Shown here one piece after another: positions 27,099 through 36,463 of a DNA stretch of 64,000 nt. Made by a program: the position numbers and the translations under genes. The notes below the pieces were generated by a model, which saw only the letters and a program-made list of their open reading frames with translations, did not search any database and was not told the origin of the DNA. Positions within the stretch are counted from its first letter, which is position 1; the number at the start of each line of letters is the position of its first letter. Origin of the DNA: Franzmannia pantelleriensis (lineage in GTDB: Bacteria > Pseudomonadota > Gammaproteobacteria > Pseudomonadales > Halomonadaceae); assembly GCF_900102875.1 (NCBI RefSeq), contig NZ_FNGH01000004.1, positions 1 to 64,000 of the forward strand, in the 5' to 3' direction.

Positions 27099-28313
27099 AT
27101 GACTCACGATACGTCCAAGAATGCTGCTGCATCGTCTGTGGAAACAGCCACCACGACGCCATCTTCCGATTCCGCCAGCACATCACTCAACACGTCACGG
27201 CGACGTTTTCTGACCGGCTCGGCAGCGGCTGTCGGTGCCGCCGCCGCAGTGGGCTTTCCCAGCATCGCCGTGGCCCAGACCACCACGCTACGTTTCCAGA
27301 GCACCTGGCCCAACCAGGACATCTTCCATGAGTTCGCAGCGGACTACGTGCGCATCGTCAATGAGATGTCCGGTGGCCGCCTGCGGCTCAACCTGCTGCC
27401 CGCCGGTGCGGTGGTTGGCGCCTTGCAGATGCAGGATGCGGTGATTTCCGGTGCCCTCGACGGCGGCCACGGGGTTTCCGCCTACTGGTACGGCAAGCAT
27501 AAGGCCTTCTCGCTGTTCGGCACGCCGCCGCCGTTTGGTTGGGATGCCCATCAGTTCCTGGCCTGGTTCTGGAACGGTGGTGGCATGGCGCTCTACAACG
27601 AGTTGCTCGAACAGATGGAGCTGCCGCTGGTCGGCTATCTCACCGGGCCGATGCCGACTCAGGCGCTGGGGTGGTTCAAAGAGCCGATTCGCAGCGCCGA
27701 CGACCTGCGCGGGCTCAAGTACCGCACGGTGGGCCTGGCCGCCGATCTGATGAACGAGTTCGGTGCGGCGGTGACGATCATGGGGGGCGGCGACATCGTG
27801 CCGGCCATGGACCGCGGCCTGCTCGACGGGGCCGAGTTCAACAACCCGTCGTCGGATCGCCTGCTGGGCTTCCCCGATGTCAGTAAGACATGGATGCTGC
27901 GCAGCTACCACCAGGACTGCGAATCTTTCGAGATCATCCTCAACAAGCGTCGGCACGATGAGATGCCCGAGGAGTTCCAGGCGATCCTGCAGTATGCCGC
28001 CAAGGCGGCCTCGTCCGAGATGTACTGGAAGGCCATGGAACGCTATCCGCGAGACCTTCAGGCGATGCGCGAGGAGCAGGGCGTGCAAACCTATATTACG
28101 CCCGATTCGGTGCTCGAGGCGCAGCTGGCTGCCTGGGATACGGTCATCGAGCGCGAATCGGCCAACGACGACTTATTCCGCCGTGTCGTCGAGCACCAGC
28201 GTGAATACTGCGATCGCGTGGTCGGCTTCCACCTCGAGCACACCACACCCAAGGAACCCGCCTACCGCCACTTCTACGGCAAGGAACCCACCGACACCTC
28301 GACCATCCTCTAG
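27099..28313 (+). CDS. TRAP transporter substrate-binding protein (DctP family)
   Basis: This periplasmic receptor has 404 residues. A twin-arginine signal (SRRRFLTGSAAAVGAAAAVG, ending AVAQ) means it is exported folded by Tat. The mature part starts TTTLRFQSTWPNQDIFHEFA and carries LKYRTVGLAADLMNEFG and GAEFNNPSSDR, as in the FcbT1/TakP branch that binds carboxylates such as alpha-keto acids or hydroxy acids. The start at 27099 has TTGGAG upstream; the open frame extends to 26973 but those 42 residues look non-coding. It is the first gene of a three-gene TRAP operon, separated from the permeases by a 12-bp stem-loop. Confidence 0.9.
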   Translation: MTHDTSKNAAASSVETATTTPSSDSASTSLNTSRRRFLTGSAAAVGAAAAVGFPSIAVAQTTTLRFQSTWPNQDIFHEFAADYVRIVNEMSGGRLRLNLLPAGAVVGALQMQDAVISGALDGGHGVSAYWYGKHKAFSLFGTPPPFGWDAHQFLAWFWNGGGMALYNELLEQMELPLVGYLTGPMPTQALGWFKEPIRSADDLRGLKYRTVGLAADLMNEFGAAVTIMGGGDIVPAMDRGLLDGAEFNNPSSDRLLGFPDVSKTWMLRSYHQDCESFEIILNKRRHDEMPEEFQAILQYAAKAASSEMYWKAMERYPRDLQAMREEQGVQTYITPDSVLEAQLAAWDTVIERESANDDLFRRVVEHQREYCDRVVGFHLEHTTPKEPAYRHFYGKEPTDTSTIL

Positions 28314-28362
28314 GCCTGCGGGCCCTACTCACCCGCTGCCAGGAGGCAGGGGGACGTCGATC

Positions 28363-28394
28363 GGCGGCACTGCCCATGATGTGGCAGTGCCGCC
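28363..28394 (+). other. Intra-operon stem-loop after the TRAP receptor gene
   Basis: A perfect 12-base stem (GGCGGCACTGCC with GGCAGTGCCGCC) with an eight-base loop and no T-run, between the binding protein and small permease genes. Such hairpins usually protect the upstream mRNA and let the binding protein be made in excess of the permease. Confidence 0.6.
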
Positions 28395-28411
28395 CATGGT
28401 GAGAGGTTGTC

Positions 28412-29008
28412 ATGCGCGTCATTTTCTTCATCGACCATATCAGTACCTGGATGGGTAAGGTATTTGCCTGGTCCATCCTGATCCTGACCTTCGTGGTCAG
28501 CTACGAGGTGTTCATGCGCTATGTGATGGGCGCACCGACCACCTGGGCGTACGACACCAGCTACATGCTCTACGGCACCCTGTTCATGATGGCCGGGGCC
28601 TATGCCCTGGCGCATAACGCGCACGTGCGGGCAGACGTGGTGTCGCGCTACTTCCCGGTGCGTGTGCAGGCGGGCATGGATCTGGCGCTCTACCTGGTGT
28701 TCTTCTACCCCGGCATCCTGGCGCTGCTGTTCTACGGCTGGGATTTCTTTGCACTCTCCTACCGCCAAAACGAACACAGCTCCTACACGCCTGGCGGACC
28801 GCCGGTCTATCCCTACAAGTTCGTGATCCCCGCCTGTTCGGCGCTACTGGCACTGCAGGGCTTGGCCGAGGTCAGCCGCTGCGTGCTGTGCCTCAAGCAC
28901 GGCAAATGGCCGCGCCGCCTTGGCGACGTGGAGGAGATCGCCATTCCGATCAACAAGCAGGATGAGATTCTTTCTGCCCAGCAGACACCTCCGGAGGATC
29001 GGCAATGA
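28412..29008 (+). CDS. TRAP transporter small permease (DctQ)
   Basis: This inner-membrane subunit of 198 residues has four hydrophobic segments (VFAWSILILTFVVSYEVFMR, YMLYGTLFMMAGAYALAHN, LALYLVFFYPGILALLFYG and FVIPACSALLALQGLAEVS) and the DctQ motif AHNAHVRADVV. It bridges the binding protein and the large permease. The stop overlaps the next start by four bases (ATGA). The TPGGPPVYPYK loop between helices 3 and 4 is typical of the keto-acid/chloroaromatic branch. Confidence 0.92.
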   Translation: MRVIFFIDHISTWMGKVFAWSILILTFVVSYEVFMRYVMGAPTTWAYDTSYMLYGTLFMMAGAYALAHNAHVRADVVSRYFPVRVQAGMDLALYLVFFYPGILALLFYGWDFFALSYRQNEHSSYTPGGPPVYPYKFVIPACSALLALQGLAEVSRCVLCLKHGKWPRRLGDVEEIAIPINKQDEILSAQQTPPEDRQ

Positions 29009-30324
29009 GCGAACCGGAAATCGGTATCCTGATGCTGGGCATGCTGGTCTTACTGATCATGCTCGGCTTCCCCATCGCCTTCACGCTTATCGCCATGGGC
29101 ATCGCCTTCGGCTATTTCGCCATCGGTGACATCATCTTCTCGCTGCTGGTACAGCGCGCCTATGGCGTGATGTCCAACGACGTGCTGATCGCCGTGCCGC
29201 TATTCCTGTTCATGGGCTATATGGTCGAGCGGGCCAATATTCTCGACCGACTGTTCTCCAGCTTGCAGCTGGCGGCACGGGGCATGCCGGCCTCACTGGC
29301 GGTGGCCAGTCTGATCACCTGCGCGCTGTTCGCTACGGCCACCGGCATCGTCGGTGCGGTGGTTACCCTGATGGGGCTGCTGGCCTTGCCGGCGATGCTC
29401 AATGCCGGCTACGACAAGCGCATGTCGAGTGGTGTGATCTGTGCCGGCGGCTGCCTGGGCATCCTGATCCCGCCGAGCATCATGCTGATCCTGTATGGCG
29501 CCATGGCCGGGGTCTCGGTCGTGCGCCTGTATGCCGCGGCGCTGATACCCGGGCTGCTGCTGGCCGGGCTGTACATCCTGTACGTGATGGGGCGTGCGAT
29601 GCTCAACCCCAAGGTGGCGCCGAAGCTGCCGGTCGAGCAGTTGAATGTGCCGCTGGGTAGGGTCTACTGGGGACTGCTGACCTCCTTCGTGCCGCTATTC
29701 GTGCTGATCATGTCGGTATTGGGAGCGATTCTGTTTGGCCTCGCCACGCCCCATGAGGCGGCGGGTATCGGCGCCCTGGGGGCGATCCTGCTGGCCGCGG
29801 CCTACCGCCAGTTGACCTTCGCGCGGCTGCGCGAGGCGGTGTTTCTCACCGCGCGCACCAGCGCCATGGTGTGCTGGCTGTTCGTCGGTTCGTGGATCTT
29901 CTCGTCGGTGTTCTCGCTGCTAGACGGTCATTCGCTGATCGAGCACTGGATTAGCAGCCTGTCGTTGACGCCGCTGCAGTTCCTGCTGCTCGCCCAGCTG
30001 ATGATCTTCATCCTCGGCTGGCCGCTGGAGTGGACCGAGATCATCATCATCTTCGTGCCGATCTTCCTGCCCCTGTTGCACATGTTCGGCATCGATCCGT
30101 TGTTCTTCGGGGTGCTGGTGGCGCTGAATATCCAGACCTCTTTCCTTACGCCACCGATGGCGATGTCGGCCTTCTACCTCAAGGGCATATCGCCCAAGGG
30201 GATCGAGCTCAACGATATCTTTATCGGTATCGCGCCGTTCCTGCTGATGGTGTTCGTGGCGATGTTCATCCTCTACATGGTGCCGGGTATCGTGTTCTGG
30301 CTGCCGGGGGTCCTCTACGGCTGA
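29005..30324 (+). CDS. TRAP transporter large permease (DctM)
   Basis: This is the Na+-coupled transport channel of the TRAP system: 439 residues and about twelve membrane segments. Conserved regions are GIVGAVVTLMGLLALPAML, CAGGCLGILIPPSIMLILY, ATPHEAAGIGALGA and TSFLTPPMAMSAFYLKG. The start has a GGAGG site and overlaps dctQ. A hairpin follows 10 bases after the stop codon. Confidence 0.94.
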   Translation: MSEPEIGILMLGMLVLLIMLGFPIAFTLIAMGIAFGYFAIGDIIFSLLVQRAYGVMSNDVLIAVPLFLFMGYMVERANILDRLFSSLQLAARGMPASLAVASLITCALFATATGIVGAVVTLMGLLALPAMLNAGYDKRMSSGVICAGGCLGILIPPSIMLILYGAMAGVSVVRLYAAALIPGLLLAGLYILYVMGRAMLNPKVAPKLPVEQLNVPLGRVYWGLLTSFVPLFVLIMSVLGAILFGLATPHEAAGIGALGAILLAAAYRQLTFARLREAVFLTARTSAMVCWLFVGSWIFSSVFSLLDGHSLIEHWISSLSLTPLQFLLLAQLMIFILGWPLEWTEIIIIFVPIFLPLLHMFGIDPLFFGVLVALNIQTSFLTPPMAMSAFYLKGISPKGIELNDIFIGIAPFLLMVFVAMFILYMVPGIVFWLPGVLYG

Positions 30325-30333
30325 TAGACGACA

Positions 30334-30358
30334 ACGCCCGACAGCGCGTGTCGGGCGT
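30334..30358 (+). terminator. Hairpin after the TRAP operon, likely terminator
   Basis: A ten-base stem (ACGCCCGACA with TGTCGGGCGT) and five-base loop just after dctM. No T-run follows. A second stem at 30380-30402 (CGCCGCTGA with TCAGCGGCG) lies just past the stop of the convergent Spy-like gene and may serve that transcript. Confidence 0.55.
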
Positions 30359-30411
30359 ATGGGGGATAGCCTAACGCGGCGCCGCTGACGGGATCAGCGG
30401 CGTCGCGTCCG

Positions 30412-31125
30412 TCAGGCGTTGCGCTCTGGGTGATGGCCACGCGTGCCGTGGTGGCGATGGCCGTGCTTGCGGCCCTTGGGCTGCATGGTGGCCTTGAGCT
30501 CTTCCAGCTGCTGCTCGTCAAGGAGCTCGGCCAGCGCCGCGTGATGCTCGTCGCGCAGTGCACGGTAGGCGTCGCGGCGCTCCTCGCGGGAGTCGAACGC
30601 CTGCTCGCGCAGTTCGCGCATATCGGCATACAGGCTTTCGCGCACTTCGGTGAGGGCCTCCCGCTCGTCGTCGCTCAACTCCCAGCTGTCGACCAGGGCG
30701 GTGAGGCGCTCCTGCATCGCCTTGCGGCGCTCAGCGTGGTGTTCCTGCATCTTCTCGCGCATGGCGCTACGCAGCTCCTCGCGCTGCTCGTCGGTGAGAA
30801 TCTCGTCGAGGGCGGCGCGGTGCTGTTCATGCAGTTCGTGGTAGGCCTCGTGGCGCTCGTCGCGGGACGCGAACTCGTGTGCCTTGAGCTCGCGGTGGGC
30901 GTCGCGCAGTTCGGCGTGGGCGGCTTCCAGTTCGGCACGGGTGTCATCGTCGAAGCCGAGATGCTCTTGCATGGCGTCGAGGTGCTCGGCGTGCTTGTGC
31001 TGATAGCGCTCGCCTTTGATGGCATCGTCGCTGTGGCTGCCCGCCGAGGCGGCCAGCGATAGCGGGGCGATGGCCAGCGCCATCAGCGCCGGCATCAGCG
31101 ACTTGCGTACGGTCATTCGCATCAT
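30412..31125 (-). CDS. Spy/CpxP-like periplasmic protein with duplicated LTxxQ-type repeat
   Basis: This exported protein of 237 residues has a signal peptide (LMPALMALAIAPLSLAASA). The mature protein is almost entirely helical and charged. Two halves repeat each other: SRDERHEAYHELHEQHRAAL with ILTDEQREELRSAM, and SREERRDAYRALRDEHHAAL with LLDEQQLEELKATM. These match the LTxxQ-type repeats of the Spy/CpxP chaperone family. The C-terminal 20 residues are His-rich (GHRHHGTRGHH), suggesting metal binding. The start has an AGGAG site. It lies 109 bases downstream of baeR with its own repeat-containing promoter region. In E. coli, spy is a BaeR/CpxR target, which fits this neighbourhood. Confidence 0.85.
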   Translation of the reverse strand: MMRMTVRKSLMPALMALAIAPLSLAASAGSHSDDAIKGERYQHKHAEHLDAMQEHLGFDDDTRAELEAAHAELRDAHRELKAHEFASRDERHEAYHELHEQHRAALDEILTDEQREELRSAMREKMQEHHAERRKAMQERLTALVDSWELSDDEREALTEVRESLYADMRELREQAFDSREERRDAYRALRDEHHAALAELLDEQQLEELKATMQPKGRKHGHRHHGTRGHHPERNA

Positions 31126-31173
31126 GGTGACTCCTGATTCCTAAGTGGGACGCTGACACTGTCGCCCGCTGCC

Positions 31174-31212
31174 GTGCAATCAGGTTGCAGCAAGGGTGCA
31201 ACCATCGCGCAA
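31174..31212. promoter_or_regulatory. Four GTGCAA-type repeats at 11-bp spacing upstream of the Spy-like gene
   Basis: GTGCAA (31174), TTGCAG (31185), GTGCAA (31196) and GCGCAA (31207) are each exactly 11 bases apart, one helical turn. OmpR-family regulators bind direct repeats at this spacing. The array lies 49-87 bases before the start codon, and similar repeats precede the pump operon. The binder is inferred to be the adjacent BaeR-like regulator. Confidence 0.6.
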
Positions 31213-31234
31213 GGCAAGCACTGCACGGCATGGG

Positions 31235-31933
31235 TCACTCCTCCGGCTGGTACTTGTAGCCCACGCCGTAGACCGAGCGAATGATCTCGCGCTCGGGCCA
31301 CACGTCGCTGATCTTCTTGCGCAGCTTCTTGATGTGGCTGTCGACGGTGCGCTCGGAGACGATGCGATGATCGCGGTACATATGGTCCATCAACTGGTCG
31401 CGGGAGAAGATCCGCCCCGGTGCGTTCATCAGCACTTTGAGCAGCTGGAACTCCACTGCGGTCAATCCCAGGTCCTGGCCGTCGGCCAGCGCCCGCCAGC
31501 CGTCGTCGTCGAGGCTCAGTGCGGCGCCATCGGTGCTGCCCGGTACCTCCGCGGCGCGGCTGCGGCGCAGCACCGCCTTGATCCGCGCGACCACTTCGCG
31601 GGGGCTGAACGGCTTGCAGATATAGTCGTCGGCGCCCAGTTCCAGCCCCAGCAGGCGGTCCACCTCCTCGACCCGCGCGGTGAGCATGATCACCGGTAGC
31701 CGCGGCCAGCGCTCGCGTAGCTGGCGGCACAGGGTGAGGCCATCGGTGCCGGGCAGCATCAGGTCGAGCAGCACCAGGTCGGGACGCTGCTGCTCGAGCC
31801 ATGGCACCACGCTGTCGCCGTGGTCGAGGTGATGCGAGGCGAAGCCGCTGCCCTCCAAATAGTCGGCGACCAGACTGGCGATCTTGGGCTCGTCCTCGAC
31901 GATCAGAACGGTTTCCTTAGACGCGGTGCTCAT
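31235..31933 (-). CDS. baeR: OmpR-family response regulator, BaeR-like
   Basis: This regulator of 232 residues has a receiver domain (VLIVEDEPKIASLVADYL, phosphoacceptor D57 in LLDLMLPGTDGLTLCRQL, LGADDYICKPFSPREVVAR) and a winged helix (LTAVEFQLLKVL, then SERTVDSHIKKLRKKI and VYGVGYKYQ). The receiver and linker sequences are those of BaeR as I know it. It overlaps baeS by 17 bases and is the last gene of the adaptor-pump-kinase-regulator operon. Predicted targets are its own operon and the Spy-like gene, through the GTGCAA repeats. Confidence 0.92.
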   Translation of the reverse strand: MSTASKETVLIVEDEPKIASLVADYLEGSGFASHHLDHGDSVVPWLEQQRPDLVLLDLMLPGTDGLTLCRQLRERWPRLPVIMLTARVEEVDRLLGLELGADDYICKPFSPREVVARIKAVLRRSRAAEVPGSTDGAALSLDDDGWRALADGQDLGLTAVEFQLLKVLMNAPGRIFSRDQLMDHMYRDHRIVSERTVDSHIKKLRKKISDVWPEREIIRSVYGVGYKYQPEE

Positions 31934-33362
31934 GCACGTCCTCCCTGAGCAGTGGAAATTCGAGGGTCCAGCATAACCCGCCGAGGGCGGAATTCGAGGC
32001 CCGCATGTTGCCGCCGTGGGCGGTCACCAGAGCGGTGGCGATGGACAGGCCGAGCCCGCTGCCGCCGCTGGCGCGATTGCGCGAGCCCTCGACTCGGTAG
32101 AGGCGCTCGGTGAGATGGACGAGCTCCTGCTCGGGCACTCCGGGGGCGGTGTCCTCCCAGGTGATACGGGCGATATCCGCGTCGCATTCGAGGCTGACGC
32201 GTAGTCGACCGGGTGGCTGAGTATAGGCGCAGGTATTGTCGAGCAGGTTATGCCACAGCTGTCGCAGTCGCTGAAGGTCGCCGCGGATCGGCGCCTGGCC
32301 GGTGACCTCTAGCTCGAGCGTGATTCCCTGGTCGGCTAGCCAGTTGCGGCGCTCCTCGAGGCGTGATGCCAGCGTCTCGGCCAGATCGAGGGGGGCCAGC
32401 GACACGTCGAGGACCCCGGCATCGCTCTGGGCCAGCAACCGCAGGTCGGCGACCAGGCGTTCGAGCTGGCCGACCTCCTGGGCCAGTGAGCCCAGGTTGT
32501 CGTCGTTCATCGGGCGAATGCCGTCCTGCATCGCCTCGATCTCGCCGCGCAGTACCGCCAGCGGCGTGCGTAGCTCGTGGGCGATATCCGAGACCCAGCG
32601 CTGGCGCGCTTCGCGATTGGCCTCCAGTGTCGCCGCGAGTACGTTGAAGTCATGGGATAGTCGCGACAGCTCGTCGCCGCCGTGCTCCGGCAGGCGAATG
32701 CCGTAGTCGCCTTCGGTGAGGCGCCGGGTGGCCAGTGCCATGTGGCCGGTACGCCCGCCCAGCCACCACGACAAGCCACCGGCCAGCAGCAGCGAGGCCA
32801 GCGACAGCGAGGCGACGATGATGCCCAGGTTGCGCTGCTGGCGCGACAGGAAGATGCGGTCCATGCGCGCCATCAACTGCTGCGGCGGGCGGTAGCCCAG
32901 TGCTCCGACCTGCTCGCCCTGGCTGATGATCGGCAGCCAGTGCAGCTCGGAGCCGTTCTGCTGGTCCTCGTCGGCGGGTCGCAGGCCGATCACCGGCAGG
33001 CCGTTGGCGTCGTGGAGTACGAAGTCATCCGGGTCGCCGAGGCGGCGGTCGATACCCTGCGGCGGCGGGCCGTCGCCGGGCCACAGCTGGCGGCGTACCA
33101 GCCGCTGCCAGGCACTCATGTCGTCGCGCAGCCACTGCCAGTCGCCGCGTCGCTGCCACTCCTCGGCGAGGCCCTCGGCGAGGGTCTCGGCGCGGGTGGT
33201 CTGGGTGGTTTCCAGGTAGTCGATGAAGCCGCGGTCGATGCTGCGCGAGACGGCCAGGAACACCAGACCGGCGATCAGCACGTTGACCACCAGGATGATC
33301 ACGAACAGCTTGACGCCGAGGCGCGACACCACCGGGCGGCGACGGGATGAGTAGGCGGGCAT
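31917..33362 (-). CDS. baeS: Sensor histidine kinase, BaeS-like
   Basis: This inner-membrane envelope-stress kinase of 481 residues has a first helix LFVIILVVNVLIAGLVFLAV, a periplasmic sensor of about 150 residues, a second helix (LGIIVASLSLASLLLAGGLS), HAMP, then the H-box SDIAHELRTPLAVLRGEI and an ATPase domain with NLLDNTCAYTQ, WEDTAPGVPEQ and GGSGLGLSIATALVTAHGG. The frame is open upstream to 33875, but that part is antisense to the pump; the ATG at 33362 overlaps the pump stop by one base (TGATG) and is right. It is coupled to baeR downstream. Confidence 0.93.
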   Translation of the reverse strand: MPAYSSRRRPVVSRLGVKLFVIILVVNVLIAGLVFLAVSRSIDRGFIDYLETTQTTRAETLAEGLAEEWQRRGDWQWLRDDMSAWQRLVRRQLWPGDGPPPQGIDRRLGDPDDFVLHDANGLPVIGLRPADEDQQNGSELHWLPIISQGEQVGALGYRPPQQLMARMDRIFLSRQQRNLGIIVASLSLASLLLAGGLSWWLGGRTGHMALATRRLTEGDYGIRLPEHGGDELSRLSHDFNVLAATLEANREARQRWVSDIAHELRTPLAVLRGEIEAMQDGIRPMNDDNLGSLAQEVGQLERLVADLRLLAQSDAGVLDVSLAPLDLAETLASRLEERRNWLADQGITLELEVTGQAPIRGDLQRLRQLWHNLLDNTCAYTQPPGRLRVSLECDADIARITWEDTAPGVPEQELVHLTERLYRVEGSRNRASGGSGLGLSIATALVTAHGGNMRASNSALGGLCWTLEFPLLREDVHEHRV

Positions 33363-36300
33363 CAGTGGGCCTCCTGAGAGTGGGCGGCGGCAGGGTGGGC
33401 TAGGCGCTCGCGCAGACGCTCGAGGCTCAGGTACAGCACCGGCACCAGAATCAGCAGGATCAGCGTGGCGAACAGCATGCCGAAGCCCAGCGAAATGGCC
33501 ATGGGGATCATGAAGCGCGCCTGGCGCGAGGTCTCGAAGATCATCGGTGCCAGTCCCAGGAAGGTGGTCATGGTGGTCATCATGATCGGTCGCAGGCGGC
33601 GTGTGGCGGCGGCGACAATCGCCTCTCGGGCCCCCATGCCCTCGCGGCGGCGACGGTTGGCGTAGTCGATCAGCACCAGCGCATCGTTGATCACCACCCC
33701 GGACAGCGCCAGCATGCCGAGCAGGCTGACGATCGACAGCCCGAAGCCCATGATCAGATGGCCGCCTACTGCGCCGATCACGCCGAACGGGATCGCCGCC
33801 ATCACCAGCAGCGGCTGCAGGTAGCTGCGGAACGGGATTGCCAGCAGACAGTAAATCGCCGCCAGGGTCAGCCACATCGCGGTCCTGAGCGTGGCGAGGT
33901 TGTCGGCAGTGTCCTGCTGACGGCCGCCGAGGCCGATCTCGAGGCCCGGGTAGGCGGCCTCGACGCCGGGGAAGACCTGCTCCTGCAGGGTGGCGAGCAC
34001 TTGATTGACCTGTGCATCGCCTTCGAGGTCGGCGGTCACGGTGATGTCGCGTCGGCCGTCGGTACGCCGCAGGGTGGTGGAGGCGCGGCCGATGTCGATA
34101 TCGGCGACCCGCGACAGCGGCACTTCGCGTCCTTCGGCGGTACGGATCGGCAGCTGATAGAGCTCGCTCAAGCTGTCGCGGGACTGCGGCGGCAGGCGCA
34201 CCTCGACGCTCACCGAGGTGCGCCCGGCGTGCTGCTCCACGGCGGTGACGCCCTGCAGCGGCCCACGCAGCTGGGCGGCCAGGTCACTGCCGCTCAGTCC
34301 CAGGGCGCGACCCTCGGCGGAGAGGCGCACGTCGAGCTGCGGCAGGCCATCGCCCAGGCCGCTATCGATATCGGTGAGGCCGCCGAACTGGCCGAGTTCG
34401 TCGGCGAGCCGCTGAGAGGCCGCTTCGAGTACATTGCTGTCGGGATGCGACAGACGCAGGGTCAGGCCGGCGCCGCGCCCGGGCCCGCCGACGTCGGACT
34501 CGAAGCGCGCGGCCTGGACGTTGGTCAGTTCGCCGGTCAGTTCTCGCCACTCCCGGGCCACCCGCGACGGCGGCCAGGCGTCGAGGCTGGCGGGGTCGAG
34601 CTGCAGCAGGACCTCCAGGCTGTCGCCGTCGAGCCGGGTACGGGTGCCGGTAAAGTGTGGCCCGTCGTCGCGTTCGCCGAGGCGTTCGGCGGCCTCCAGC
34701 AGCTGGTCGCGAACGCGGCGATCGTCGGCCATCGGGCTACCCACCGGCAGGGTCACGCTGGCCTGGACCTGGTCGGACTCGACCCGCGGCATCAGCGAAA
34801 AGCCCAGCCGCCCGCTCATGGCGTAGGCCAGCGCCACCGCCAGTATCGCCACCGCCAGGCTGATGGTCAGCGCGCGCTGGTCGAGGGCGCGCTCGAGCAG
34901 CGGGGCGAAGCGCTGCTGGGTGAATCGCGTCAGGCCGCCCTGCAGGCTGCGTCGCACGCGTTCCAGCGGCTGCTGCCAGCGCGGTGTGGGGCGTCGGCTG
35001 GCGCCGTGAGCAAGGTGCGCGGGCAGGATGAACAGCGCCTCGACAAGCGACATCACGAACACCGTGATCACCACCAGCGGCACCATGGCGAAGATCATGC
35101 CCAGAAAGCCGGGCAGGAACAGCAGCGGCAGGAAGGCGACGATATTCGAGAGAATGGCGAAAGTGATCGGCGTGGCCAGCTCACGGGCGCCGCGAACCGC
35201 CGCTTCGCGCAGCGAGTGCCCCTGTTCGCGGTAGCTGTAGATGTTCTCGCCGACCATGATCGCGTCGTCGACCACGATGCCCAGCGCGATGATGAAGGCG
35301 AACATCGACATCATGTTGATCGATACGCCGATCCACGGCAGAAACAGCATGGCGCCGAGGAAGGCGGTAGGGATGCCGAGGGTGACCCAGAATGCCAGCC
35401 GTGCTTCGAGGAACAGCGCCATCATCACCATCACCATGGCCAGACCCAGCCAGGCGTTCTTGAGCAGCAGGTCGAGACGGTCGCGATAGACCTCGGAGCT
35501 GTCGCGGGCAACGCTCAGGGTCACGCCCTCGGGGAGGTTGGCGATCAGCCGGTCGAGCTCGGCGTGGACCGCTTCGGAGATGCCCAGCGGGGTCTGGTCG
35601 CCGATCTGGTAGACGTCGATGGTCAGCCCCGGCTGGCCGTTGTACTGGACCTCGCGGTCGCTCTCGGCGAAGCCGTCGCGCACCTCGGCGACATCGCCAA
35701 GGCGAATGGTGCCGCCGTTGGCGGTGCTGCCCACCGGCAGCTCGGCGAACGCCACGGCATCGTCGCGACGCCCTTGGTAGCGGATCAGCCACTCGCCTTC
35801 CTGGGTCGAGAGCCGCCCGCCGGCCAGGTCGAGGGCCTCCTCGCCGATACGTGCGGCGAGCTGGCTGTGGGTCATGCCCAGCCGGCGCATCGCCTCTTCG
35901 TCGAGCCACACCTGGATCTCGCGCTCGCGGTTGCCCGACAGTTCGGCCTTGGCGATACCCCGGCTGGCGATCAGTTCGGCACGCACTTCCTCGGCGGCGT
36001 CGTGCAGGGCGCGGTCACTGACGTTGCCGTGCACTTGCAGGCGCAGCACGCTGCGCGAGCGTCCGGCGAGGTTGATACGCGGCGGGTCGGCGGCGGCGGG
36101 GAGGGTGGTGATGGCGTTCACCGCCTGCTGGATGTCCTGGTAGACGCGCATCACCTCGACGCCGTCGATCAGGGTGGCGCGCAGGCTGGCGCTGCCCTCG
36201 CTGGCGGTGGCGGTGACCTCGTCGATGCCCTCGATGTCGGCGAGTTCGGCCTCCACCGGCAGCAGGATGCTCTGCTCGACCTCCTCGGGAGTGGCCCCGG

Positions 36301-36463
36301 GGTAGCTGACCGAGATCTGCACCACTTCGATATCGAAGCTGGGGAACACCTCCTTCTTGATCGTCAGCGAGGCCATCAGGCCGCCCACGATCAACAGCAG
36401 CATCAGCAGGTTGGGGGCTACACCGTGGTGCACCATCCAGGCGATCGGGCCGCGCCGCATCAC
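33362..36463 (-). CDS. RND efflux pump, inner-membrane subunit (HAE-1/AcrB-type family)
   Basis: This proton-driven exporter has 1033 residues and the duplicated RND plan: helix 1 (PNLLMLLLIVGGLMASLTI), a large periplasmic loop with YPGATPEEVEQSILLPVE, helices 2-6 including the proton-relay Asp pair in ALGIVVDDAIMVGENIYSYR, a second half with GFSLMPRVESDQVQASV, and helices including LSGVVINDALVLIDYANRRR. It fits the group of pumps that exports organic compounds rather than metals, but the substrate is unknown. It sits between its adaptor (overlap of four bases) and baeS (overlap of one). No outer-membrane TolC-like gene is present here. Confidence 0.93.
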   Translation of the reverse strand: MMRRGPIAWMVHHGVAPNLLMLLLIVGGLMASLTIKKEVFPSFDIEVVQISVSYPGATPEEVEQSILLPVEAELADIEGIDEVTATASEGSASLRATLIDGVEVMRVYQDIQQAVNAITTLPAAADPPRINLAGRSRSVLRLQVHGNVSDRALHDAAEEVRAELIASRGIAKAELSGNREREIQVWLDEEAMRRLGMTHSQLAARIGEEALDLAGGRLSTQEGEWLIRYQGRRDDAVAFAELPVGSTANGGTIRLGDVAEVRDGFAESDREVQYNGQPGLTIDVYQIGDQTPLGISEAVHAELDRLIANLPEGVTLSVARDSSEVYRDRLDLLLKNAWLGLAMVMVMMALFLEARLAFWVTLGIPTAFLGAMLFLPWIGVSINMMSMFAFIIALGIVVDDAIMVGENIYSYREQGHSLREAAVRGARELATPITFAILSNIVAFLPLLFLPGFLGMIFAMVPLVVITVFVMSLVEALFILPAHLAHGASRRPTPRWQQPLERVRRSLQGGLTRFTQQRFAPLLERALDQRALTISLAVAILAVALAYAMSGRLGFSLMPRVESDQVQASVTLPVGSPMADDRRVRDQLLEAAERLGERDDGPHFTGTRTRLDGDSLEVLLQLDPASLDAWPPSRVAREWRELTGELTNVQAARFESDVGGPGRGAGLTLRLSHPDSNVLEAASQRLADELGQFGGLTDIDSGLGDGLPQLDVRLSAEGRALGLSGSDLAAQLRGPLQGVTAVEQHAGRTSVSVEVRLPPQSRDSLSELYQLPIRTAEGREVPLSRVADIDIGRASTTLRRTDGRRDITVTADLEGDAQVNQVLATLQEQVFPGVEAAYPGLEIGLGGRQQDTADNLATLRTAMWLTLAAIYCLLAIPFRSYLQPLLVMAAIPFGVIGAVGGHLIMGFGLSIVSLLGMLALSGVVINDALVLIDYANRRRREGMGAREAIVAAATRRLRPIMMTTMTTFLGLAPMIFETSRQARFMIPMAISLGFGMLFATLILLILVPVLYLSLERLRERLAHPAAAHSQEAH

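Noticed and set aside
31126-31234. Small RNA gene in the baeR/Spy-like gap
   Set aside because: The repeats fit regulator sites better; no independent promoter plus terminator pair is visible.
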